From AP-15 sp963703745 (GTDB lineage Bacteria; Pseudomonadota; Alphaproteobacteria; ATCC43930; CGMCC-115725), in contig CAVPFL010000005.1 of the NCBI GenBank assembly GCA_963703745.1, forward strand, positions 620,001 through 684,000: DNA of 64,000 nt, given 5' to 3'. Positions within the stretch are counted from its first letter, which is position 1, and each line of letters starts with the position of its first letter. This document shows, in pieces, positions 17,814 to 26,082 of the stretch. The position numbers and the translations under genes are program-made. Under the pieces are notes generated by a model, which worked only from the letters and a program-made list of their open reading frames with translations, was not told the DNA's origin and did no database searches.

Positions 17814-19247
17814 TTGTCGCATTTGGTTTCCAATTTCTCGGCCGCTGCTATGCCTGCACTCGCCTCCCGACATGAGGTTATCGACAAATCCCTGCTTAAC
17901 GCACTACGCCAACTCCTTGGTGATCGCCTCTCGACTTCAACGGCAGTTCGCGACCAGCACGGTAGAGACGAATCCTATCACGCACCGCATTCCCCGGACG
18001 CGGTCGCTTTCGCACGTACCACTGAGGAAGTCTCGGCGATCGTAAGACTGTGCTCTAATCACAAGACACCCGTCATCGCCTTTGGCGCTGGCACTTCGCT
18101 CGAGGGTCATGTCGCTGCGCTGGCGGGTGGCGTCTGCATCGACCTGTCGCAGATGAACCGAATTCTGCGCATCAATGCCGAGGATCTTGACGCCGTAGTC
18201 GAGGCCGGGGTCACAAGAAAGCAGCTCAACCAATACTTGCACGATACCGGGCTGTTTTTTCCGATCGATCCAGGGGCGGACGCGTCCCTTGGCGGCATGG
18301 CCGCGACGCGCGCCTCAGGGACCAACGCGGTGCGCTACGGCACGATGCGCGAAAACGTACTCGCGCTGACCGTGGTACTGGCCGACGGGCGCGTCATCCG
18401 CACCGCGAGGCGCGCTCGCAAATCGGCGTCGGGATACGATCTGACCCGGCTTTTTATCGGCTCGGAAGGTACGCTCGGCATCATTACCGAGGTCACAGTT
18501 AGACTTTACGGCATCCCAGAAGCGATTTCAGCCGCAGTTTGCGATTTCCCGACGATCGAGGACGCCGTCAATAGTGTCATTCTCACTATCCAGAACGGCA
18601 TTCCTGTCGCTCGAATCGAACTGCTCGATGAAGCACAAATAACTGCGATCAACAGCTATTCGAAGCTGAACCACAAAGTGGCTCCCACCCTCTTCTTCGA
18701 GTTCCACGGCACGACAGCCGGGGTAGCGGAGCAGGCCGAAGCGGTAAAAGCAATCGCAGGTGAATACAATGGCAATGATTTCCGTTGGGCAACAACATCC
18801 GAGGAGCGCTCGAAGCTCTGGCAAGCCCGGCACGACGCTTACTATGCCGCGCTAGCGCTGCGCCCGGGTTCGAAGGGCTGGGCCACCGATGTCTGCGTGC
18901 CGATCTCGAGGCTCGCCGAGTGCATCAGCGAGACCAAGCGGGATCTCGCAAGTTCACCGATCCCGTCGGCCTTGGTCGGCCATGTCGGTGATGGGAACTT
19001 TCATCTCGTGTTCATGATCGATCCGCAGCGGCCAGAGGAGATCGCCGAGGCTGGCCGACTCAACGACCGGATGGTGGCACGCGCGCTCGCGATGGAGGGG
19101 ACGAGCACCGGCGAACATGGGGTTGGATATGGCAAGATGGATTTTCTGGTCAGCGAGCATGGCGAAGCGGTCAGCGTCATGCGCGCGATCAAGAAGGCAC
19201 TCGACCCGGGCAACATCATGAACCCCGGGAAAATCGTGCGAATTTGA
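17814..19247 (+). CDS. FAD-linked D-lactate dehydrogenase-like oxidase (LDHD/GlcD family)
   Basis: About 477-residue flavoprotein of the VAO/PCMH fold. FAD motifs are FGAGTSLEGHVAAL and DPGADASLGGMAATRASG; the C-terminal part has VGHVGDGNFH and GEHGVGYGK. The form without a partner Fe-S subunit and with the SLEGHV loop resembles mitochondrial D-lactate dehydrogenase (cytochrome). It probably oxidises D-lactate or a related D-2-hydroxyacid in the cytoplasm or at the membrane. The TTG at 17814 has AGGGAG 7 bases upstream; the ATG at 17850 and a TTG at 17784 are alternatives. It is divergent from the indolepyruvate enzyme. Confidence 0.85.
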   Translation: MSHLVSNFSAAAMPALASRHEVIDKSLLNALRQLLGDRLSTSTAVRDQHGRDESYHAPHSPDAVAFARTTEEVSAIVRLCSNHKTPVIAFGAGTSLEGHVAALAGGVCIDLSQMNRILRINAEDLDAVVEAGVTRKQLNQYLHDTGLFFPIDPGADASLGGMAATRASGTNAVRYGTMRENVLALTVVLADGRVIRTARRARKSASGYDLTRLFIGSEGTLGIITEVTVRLYGIPEAISAAVCDFPTIEDAVNSVILTIQNGIPVARIELLDEAQITAINSYSKLNHKVAPTLFFEFHGTTAGVAEQAEAVKAIAGEYNGNDFRWATTSEERSKLWQARHDAYYAALALRPGSKGWATDVCVPISRLAECISETKRDLASSPIPSALVGHVGDGNFHLVFMIDPQRPEEIAEAGRLNDRMVARALAMEGTSTGEHGVGYGKMDFLVSEHGEAVSVMRAIKKALDPGNIMNPGKIVRI

Positions 19248-19286
19248 GCTTGGAGACATTGCAGAGTTTTGCAGGTTTCGGCCGCT

Positions 19287-19316
19287 AGCCCCCTCGTGAC
19301 GGAACACGAGGGGGCT
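19287..19316. terminator. Bidirectional intrinsic terminator-like hairpin
   Basis: A perfect 12-bp inverted repeat (AGCCCCCTCGTG / CACGAGGGGGCT) with a 6-base loop sits between the convergent D-lactate dehydrogenase and Do-protease genes. It is strong enough to end transcription from both sides, although it lacks long T-runs. Confidence 0.8.
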
Positions 19317-19329
19317 AATCAGCATAGAC

Positions 19330-20931
19330 TTAGCCGCTATTGCCGCCGAGATTTACGCCGACATATTGCGTCACACCGTGACGGTTTAATAACAGGAGGG
19401 CGCTCTTCTTTGGCGACGCTGCGAGTTCCTTTAATTTCTCCGCCGCCTCCTGTGGAGTGTTGACCGCCTGCTGGTCAATTGAGACGAGGATATCGCCTTC
19501 GCTCAGGCCAACATCATCTGCGGCGCTCCCCCTGTCGACCCGCGCAACCACCACGCCATGCATATCCTTCGCCACGTGGAGTTCACGACGAAGCTGACTC
19601 GTAAGTGGGGCGAAATGCATGCCCAGCGCCTCCGCCCTCATCGGCTGTTCTTCATCTTCCCCACCGTTGGCTGAGGCAACTTGCTCGTTGGCGAGCTCTC
19701 CGACTTTCGCCTTCAGCTGGACCGTTTGCCCGTTGCGCCATACCGTCATTGTCGCATCGGTGTCAGGCGAGGTCCCAGCAACCAACCGCGGCAGGTCGTG
19801 CAACTGGCCCACTTCGGTGCCGTTGAACGAGAGAATCACATCACCTTGCTTGATGCCGGCCTTCGCCCCAGGGCTATCGGGAGTAACGACGGCGACGAGC
19901 GCCCCTTGCTCACCGTGCAGGCCCAAGCTCGCAGCGATAGCGGGCGTCACCTCCTGGATCTGCACCCCCAGCCAGCCGCGGCTAACCTTGCCGTGCTCCT
20001 CGAGCTGCGCGACCACCGTCTTGGCGACGTTGGACGGCACAGCGAAACCGATTCCGACGCTGCCACCGTTCGGCGAATAGATCGCCGTGTTGATGCCGAC
20101 CACCTGGCCCTCGAGATTGAAGGTCGGGCCACCGGAATTGCCGCGATTGATCGGGGCATCGATCTGCAGGAAGTCATCGAATGGACCGGAGTGAATGTCA
20201 CGTCCGCGAGCTGAAATGATCCCCGTCGTTACGGTGCCGCCAAGCCCAAACGGGTTGCCGACGGCCATCACCCAGTCGCCGACCTGGGCTACACTACTGT
20301 CGCCGAACGCGACATAAGGCAGTGGCTTGTCGGCGTTTATCTTGAGCACAGCTAGGTCAGTCTTGGGATCACGGCCGACAATCTTCGCAGTATATTTCCT
20401 GTTGTCCTGCAGAGTAACTTCTACCTTGCCGGCATCACCGACCACGTGGTTATTCGTTACGACGTACCCGGATGGATCGATAATGAACCCGGAACCGAGG
20501 GCAATGCGCTTGGCTTGCCCGCCCGGAATTGATGGAAAGAGATGTCTCTGTCCTCCCGGGTTCTGCTGTTCGAAAAAGCGGCGCAGAAATTCGTCGAACG
20601 GCGAGTTCGGAAACCCTGGAGACGGGACTGCTTCTGGATCTTCAGCCATTGCGTCCGCATCGGCCTTTTGTGCAACCGATATGTTCACCACGGCCGGCAA
20701 TACTTTTTTTACGAGCGGTGCAAAGCTCTGCTGTTGGATCAGCGCGACCGGAGAGGTCAATGTCTGCGGAACTGCAGGCGAAATTGTTGATGGGCTGTCC
20801 GCGATTGGTGGATTTTCAGCCCACACAAGCGGCGACAGCGCTAGTGTGGCCCCAAGACCGAAACCGATCGTTGCGGCGCGCTTTCTGTTTAGCCAAGGGC
20901 GGGGGCCACAGTTATTTTTCAATTCTACCAA
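19330..20931 (-). CDS. Do-family periplasmic serine protease (DegP/MucD type), second copy
   Basis: 533-residue exported protease. The TTG start is supported by AGGAGG 5 bases upstream. The signal sequence (TIGFGLGATLALSPLVWA) ends near residue 39. Catalytic residues are His162 (TNNHVVGD), Asp192 (TDLAVLKI) and Ser267 (RGNSGGP). Two PDZ domains follow, the last with GLSEGDILVSIDQQ. The flexible LA-loop region (residues 90-140) differs from the first copy, so it is a paralogue rather than a recent duplicate. It is expected to act in envelope protein quality control. Confidence 0.92.
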   Translation of the reverse strand: MVELKNNCGPRPWLNRKRAATIGFGLGATLALSPLVWAENPPIADSPSTISPAVPQTLTSPVALIQQQSFAPLVKKVLPAVVNISVAQKADADAMAEDPEAVPSPGFPNSPFDEFLRRFFEQQNPGGQRHLFPSIPGGQAKRIALGSGFIIDPSGYVVTNNHVVGDAGKVEVTLQDNRKYTAKIVGRDPKTDLAVLKINADKPLPYVAFGDSSVAQVGDWVMAVGNPFGLGGTVTTGIISARGRDIHSGPFDDFLQIDAPINRGNSGGPTFNLEGQVVGINTAIYSPNGGSVGIGFAVPSNVAKTVVAQLEEHGKVSRGWLGVQIQEVTPAIAASLGLHGEQGALVAVVTPDSPGAKAGIKQGDVILSFNGTEVGQLHDLPRLVAGTSPDTDATMTVWRNGQTVQLKAKVGELANEQVASANGGEDEEQPMRAEALGMHFAPLTSQLRRELHVAKDMHGVVVARVDRGSAADDVGLSEGDILVSIDQQAVNTPQEAAEKLKELAASPKKSALLLLNRHGVTQYVGVNLGGNSG

Positions 20932-20944
20932 TTGGTCCTCCTAT

Positions 20945-21315
20945 GAAGCGGGGGTTCGCTCAGCGTTTGTTGAAACGTCGAGCCATGCTGGATCGACAAA
21001 CAAAATAGTCCAACAAGATGACAGGCGGCTTTCACCGGCATTAATTCGCTGTAACTTGCCGCAGGGAGGACTCGAACCCGATACGTCAACCGCTATCGTG
21101 CTGCTGAGAGGTGTCGCGTCGTCTCGGTCTACTCCTGTCGCCCCGACTTGCGGACGCGCGACCTGCTCCGCTGCAGCGCTGGATCAGGGTCAGATCCTGA
21201 GGAGCTCGCTATGCCTTGCACTCAGCAGGACGAAGCGCCTGGCCGGCGGTGCGCTATCGAGGCGCGGCGGTCGAGTCTCGATCCAGACTGTGCGTCTGCG
21301 TTCTTGCGGCTCCAG
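20945..21315. other. Intergenic region without a recognised gene
   Basis: About 370 bases lie between the Do protease and htpG. A tRNA T-arm-like string (GGGTTCGAGTCC on the minus strand, near 21068-21081) is present. No complete cloverleaf with anticodon could be built, so no tRNA is called. No ORF with a recognisable product is seen. Confidence 0.5.
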
Positions 21316-23218
21316 TTACGCCGTACCCGCCGGGGGGATGTTGCGCTCGTCAAGCCGCTGCCACAACCCGCGCTCGAGAACGGTCGAGAGACGGCGTGCG
21401 AACGCCGCGGCGTCAGGCAGCTGTTCGCCTTCGATGATCCGGGCTTGGTCGAGAAGGAGCCAGGCAAATTCCGAGAGCTGGTCTGAGGCGCCGGCCTCGC
21501 CGACCGTCGCAGCGAGGCGCTCGATGAGCTTATGGTGCGGGTTTAGCTCGAGGATGCGTTTGGACATCGTGTTGAGCTGGCGGTGTTGCTTCAAGAGCCG
21601 CTCGAAATGCATGTCCATGTCGCCTTCGTCGGCGACCAGACACACGGCGCTGTCGGTCAGACGGTCGGAGGTGCGAACGTCCTTGACCGCGTCGCCGAGC
21701 GCGAGTTTGAAGATTGCGATCAGGCTTGCAAGCTGGGCCGGTGGCTCGGATTTCTCGTCCTTGCGATCCTCAGCCGGTGTGATTTTGTCGAGGTCGACAC
21801 CGCCGCGAGTAGCCGATTTGAATGGCTTATCTCTATAGGAGCCAATCGCCGGCACCCAGAACTCGTCGATCGGGTCGGTCATCAGCAGCACTTCGACGCC
21901 GCGGGCGCGGAAGCCTTCGAGTTGCGGGCTCTGCTTGATGAGATCGAGGCTGTCGCCGGTGATCGTGTAGATCGCCTCCTGCCCCGATTTCATCGCCGTG
22001 ACATATTCGTCTAGTGAAACGAGCGCGTCACGAGAGGTCGAGCGGAAGCGGGCCAGCGTGAGCAAATCCTCCCGATGCTCACGATCTTCATAGAGACCCT
22101 CCTTCAGAACTGCGCCGAAATTATCCCAGAATTTGATGTATTCTTCAGGCGATTCGTTCGCTTTTTTGCTCAGTTCTGTCAATATTCGTTTGGTCAACTG
22201 CTGTCGGATACGCGCTACCATCGGGTTCGATTGCAGCATCTCACGGCTGATGTTGAGCGGCAGGTCCTCGCTGTCGACGATGCCGCGCAGGAAGCGCATA
22301 TACGGGGGCAAGATATTGGTGCCCTCGTCGGTGATGAATACCCGACGCACATAGAGCTTGACTCGGCTCTTCCGCTCCGGGTCAAAGAGATCGAACGGCT
22401 TTGCCGATGGCACGAAGATAAGAACTCGTATATTCGAAAACACCTTCCGCTTTGGCATGCAAGGTCAGCCACGGGTCATCAAAGCTGTGGCCCACGTGGT
22501 GGTAGAACTCGTTGTATTGCTCTTGGGCGATTTCTGATTTCGGACGGGTCCATAAGGCCGAGGCGGTGTTGATCGTCTCTTCCTTGCCTGCGTCTTTGAG
22601 CACGATCGGCAATCCGATATGATCGGAATAGGTATTGACGATCCTGCGCAATCGTGCCGGATCGAGATATTCCTCTTCGCCCTCCCGCAGGTGGACAACG
22701 ATCGTGGCGCCCCGAGCCGCCTCGGGCAAGGGTTCGATCGTGAACTCGCCCTTTCCGTCAGAACTCCAACGCCAACCTTCACTCTCGCCGGCCTTTCGGC
22801 TCCTTACCTCGACCCTTTCGGCAACCATGAACGCCGAGTAGAAACCGACGCCAAATTGCCCAATCAGGCTCATATCCTTACGCGCGTCGCCCGATAGTTG
22901 GTTGACGAACGCGGCCGTGCCCGAGCGCGCGATGGTGCCGAGATTTTCGATTAGCTCCGCTCGGTTCATGCCGATGCCGTTATCGGCCACAATCAGCGTC
23001 CGGGCTGATTTGTCGGGGGTCAGTACGACACGGTAGCTCGTATCGGCTTCGGCCAGTGCCGGTTCGGTCAAGGCGGCGTAGCGCAATCGGTCGCACGCAT
23101 CCGAGGCGTTCGAAATGAGCTCGCGGAGGAAGATCTCCTTTTCGCTGTAGAGCGAGTGCGCGACAATATCGAGTAGGCGGCTGACTTCCGCCTGGAAGCT
23201 TTTGGTTTCCTGGGTCAT
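21316..23218 (-). pseudogene. htpG: HtpG (Hsp90 chaperone), broken by a frameshift
   Basis: Cytosolic ATP-dependent chaperone read in two frames. The first, 23218 to about 22425, holds the GHKL ATPase domain (LFLRELISNASDA-type helix as EKEIFLRELISNASD; DNGIGMN; GQFGVGFYS) and runs to LHAKAEGVFEYTS. The middle and C-terminal domains continue in another frame from LIFVPSAKPFDLFDPERKS to the stop at 21316. One extra base near 22421-22431 accounts for the break, and the full span (1903 bases) is one more than a multiple of three. Everything else looks intact, so this is either a recent mutation or a sequencing/assembly error. Corrected length would be about 633 residues, normal for HtpG. Confidence 0.88.
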
Positions 23219-23333
23219 AACCTGCCATCGCGGATTGGCGGGAACTCGCCGAGGATATGTGGCGGAACGCCTGGCCGTGCAAGACCAGTGGCATTTCGAC
23301 CGCTAACTCCCCGCTGGCGACGGGTTGAACAGA

Positions 23334-24953
23334 CTATTCCGGGCCATGGCGCATGCCTCGCCGCCAACGCTCGACGGTCCGCTCGATCTGCGAGCCGTCG
23401 GTATCTTTTGACCATGCGCTCGTGAAAGATGCGGTCGCGCTCTTAGGGCGGCGGTCTTCCGGCAGCGGGCTGAAACATATCCGCATCGGCATCGCTACGC
23501 CTTCACCGACGGCAATAGCCTCCCCGTTGCGCAATGCCGGCAGGAAGTTCATTAGTCCATGAGAGGCCTCAGGAACTGCGCTGCGCACGATGTCCTGGTC
23601 CTCGTGGCTCGTCATACGGAAAGCGAACATCGTGTTGCACTCCGACAGCAGACCCGGCGCCAGATCCGATGGACGCTGACTGACGACACACAGGGAAACT
23701 CCGTACTTGCGGCCCTCCTTGGCGATTCGAAACAATGCCCGCTTTGCCGCCTCAAAGCCTAGCTCCTTATCGCGCGGTGCATAGCGGTGTGCCTCTTCGC
23801 AGATTATGGTGATCGGGATCGGCGTCTCGCTCCACAAAGCAAAGTCGAAGGCGAGCCGGCACAAGACGGAGACAACCACGTTTAATACTTCCGATGGGAC
23901 GCCGAAGAGGTCTAGGACAGTAATCGGTTTACCATTGACCGGTATTCGAAAGAGTTGTGAAAGGATATCCGATAACTCATCGCGCAGAGTCAAGCGTCCA
24001 CCGAATACAAACCCATAGCGAGCGTCGTTTTGAAGGGCGAGGATCCGTCCTTTGACCGCCTGATAAGCGGCGACGCCGTCGGGGCGGTTGAGGCTGCCCA
24101 TCGCCGTGTCGAGAAATCGAAGCACGTCCGACATCCGATAAGGGGCCGGCGTGTCGACGGTCCCGAACTTATCGAGGCCGACTTTAGCAAAAGAAGATTG
24201 CTTGGCAGCCAGCACCGCTTCACCAAGTATTTTTAGCTGCTCGGGGTTATGATCGGCCCCGATTACAATCTCGGCTAATTCTTCGAAGTTAAATAGCCAA
24301 TATGGCAAATATAATCCCTCACCGGGACTAAGTGCTGCCGCGAGTTCTTTAAATGCGCTCACATATTCGTTGTGGGGATCGAGTAACATAACATGGGCGT
24401 TCGGATTCCGGTCGATGACAGCACTCAAGATCGTAGCGACAACGCAAGATTTTCCCGAGCCCGTGGTACCGACGATGCTGAAATGCTTGCCCAACAGCTC
24501 ATCCGTGAGAATATAGGCAGGTACGATACTATCTTGGTGGATCGTCCCGACCCGCGCCGTGGCGGTATTGGGACGCGCATAAACCTTCGCAAGATCGATG
24601 GCGGAGGCAAGGTAAACGGGCTCATCCAGTGCCGGGTACGCGGACACTCCGCGTCGAAAAAAGCCTGTGCCGTCTGCGCCCCGGATCTCGCCGACCAGCT
24701 CGAGCTCGATGAGCCGCAAATCCTTCTCGGAGGGCTCCAGGCTGGGCAACGGGACTCTGAGACCGGTGATCATGCCGTAAACGGTTGATACGCGGCCGTG
24801 CAACTTCACCAAAGTCCCCATTTCGAGCGGTATAGTGAGGTCCTCCTTGCCGGTGGTATCCCGCCTTTCCAGTAATACGATCGTTTGAGAGGGTGTTATG
24901 GCAATGACCCGCCCAACCCGCAGATCAATGCATTCAGAAGCGCCGCCGCTCAT
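23334..24953 (-). CDS. HerA-like hexameric ATPase (HAS-barrel + DUF87)
   Basis: 539-residue FtsK/HerA-superfamily ATPase. An N-terminal HAS-barrel (residues 1-120) precedes the Walker A GTTGSGKS at 162-169. DPHNEYVSAF, a Walker B-type stretch ending ITIICEEAHRYAP and SQRPSDLAPGLLSECNT follow. HerA proteins form DNA-translocating rings, usually with the nuclease NurA in end resection or with various effectors in phage defence. No nuclease or effector gene adjoins it; neighbours are htpG downstream and a histidine kinase upstream. GGAGAG precedes the ATG. The DNA-repair role is inferred from the family. Confidence 0.85.
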   Translation of the reverse strand: MSGGASECIDLRVGRVIAITPSQTIVLLERRDTTGKEDLTIPLEMGTLVKLHGRVSTVYGMITGLRVPLPSLEPSEKDLRLIELELVGEIRGADGTGFFRRGVSAYPALDEPVYLASAIDLAKVYARPNTATARVGTIHQDSIVPAYILTDELLGKHFSIVGTTGSGKSCVVATILSAVIDRNPNAHVMLLDPHNEYVSAFKELAAALSPGEGLYLPYWLFNFEELAEIVIGADHNPEQLKILGEAVLAAKQSSFAKVGLDKFGTVDTPAPYRMSDVLRFLDTAMGSLNRPDGVAAYQAVKGRILALQNDARYGFVFGGRLTLRDELSDILSQLFRIPVNGKPITVLDLFGVPSEVLNVVVSVLCRLAFDFALWSETPIPITIICEEAHRYAPRDKELGFEAAKRALFRIAKEGRKYGVSLCVVSQRPSDLAPGLLSECNTMFAFRMTSHEDQDIVRSAVPEASHGLMNFLPALRNGEAIAVGEGVAMPMRICFSPLPEDRRPKSATASFTSAWSKDTDGSQIERTVERWRRGMRHGPE

Positions 24954-25028
24954 AGTTTTGTCTCTCCGGTAGGACGCGACGATGAACTTGCCGAACCACT
25001 CATCGTCGTCGAGGTCGGGAGGGAGGCG

Positions 25029-25916
25029 TCACGAGATTGCAGGTGCGACCCCGTGGATTCGCTCATGAGGCAACCGCAGGGCAACCGTCGTCCCCATGCC
25101 GAGATCGCTACTCAAGGTCAAATTGCCGCCGTGCAACTCGATTAGCGCCCGAGCGATCGGGAGCCCCAGTCCGGTTCCTTCGTTCTCCTTGGTCAAGTGA
25201 TCTGCGACCTGTTCGAAAGGACTTAACACCCGTTCCAAGTGCTCTGGTGGGATGCCAATACCCGTGTCTTTAATCGAAATCACCAAGTCTCCCCGGCCGT
25301 CGACGCCCGAACCGATCACGATGCGTCCCCTTGGTTCAGTAAATTTAACACCGTTGGACAATAAGTTGAGAATTATCTGCCTGAATTTAGTTTGATCGAC
25401 GCAGATGAGGGTCGATGCTTGATCTAGCTTACAATCGACGTCGATGAATTTTTTTTCAGCAATCGGTGCTATAGTACGAACCGCTGACTGTATCAAGTCG
25501 CCAACGGCGACGATCTGTTCATCGAGATCTACCCGTCCCGCCTGTATCCGTGCGAGATCGAGAAGACCATTGATGATATTCAAAAGGAGTATGCCGGCAT
25601 CATGAATATATTCGGCGTATTGTGGATAACGCTCTTTCGACTGAATGGCGTCTAGCTTAATAATCTCCGAAAAGCCGATTATGGCATTGAGCGGCGTGCG
25701 GAGCTCATGCGCCATATTGGCCAGGAATCGGGTTTTCGCGAGATCCGCGGCCTTTGCTTCCAGCATCGCTTCATTTGCGTGCTTGGCGGCGGCGTCCGCC
25801 TCCTGCTTAGCGGCAAGCAGCGCGAGCCCGGTGTACCGAGCTTCGAGCAAGGTTCCGAGCCGAGAGCGGTAGTTCTCGAGAAGCGCCTCTGGCTTCCGTC
25901 GATTAGCGTTGACCAT
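25029..25916 (-). CDS. Soluble sensor histidine kinase
   Basis: 295-residue histidine kinase from the ATG at 25916. A short alanine-rich coiled coil (residues 20-62) precedes the HisKA box FLANMAHELRTPLNAIIGFSE with phospho-accepting His70. The HATPase_c domain has NLLSNGVKFT (N box), DTGIGIPPEH (G1) and GTGLGLPIARAL (G2). There are no membrane helices and no recognisable PAS or GAF sensor domain, so the input probably comes through the coiled coil or a partner. No response regulator lies next to it, making it an orphan kinase. Confidence 0.88.
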   Translation of the reverse strand: MVNANRRKPEALLENYRSRLGTLLEARYTGLALLAAKQEADAAAKHANEAMLEAKAADLAKTRFLANMAHELRTPLNAIIGFSEIIKLDAIQSKERYPQYAEYIHDAGILLLNIINGLLDLARIQAGRVDLDEQIVAVGDLIQSAVRTIAPIAEKKFIDVDCKLDQASTLICVDQTKFRQIILNLLSNGVKFTEPRGRIVIGSGVDGRGDLVISIKDTGIGIPPEHLERVLSPFEQVADHLTKENEGTGLGLPIARALIELHGGNLTLSSDLGMGTTVALRLPHERIHGVAPAIS

Positions 25917-26082
25917 CCCGCTCGTCCTGCATCGCGGCCTGACATATTTGGCCGAAGCGACAAACAATCGGTTAACGCAGGTAGCCGGAGGCGCAGCAAA
26001 CCCTCATCTCTGCGCCGCTCCGTTCATTTCGCCATCGGTTTGCACTTGCTCTCTCGCTGCCTCGGCCTGATACCTTTGTCCC

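Noticed and set aside
21058..21170. tRNA-like T-arm string (GGGTTCGAGTCC) on the minus strand
   Set aside because: An imperfect acceptor pairing can be drawn, but D-arm, anticodon arm and CCA end do not form a credible tRNA or tmRNA; at most a degraded remnant.
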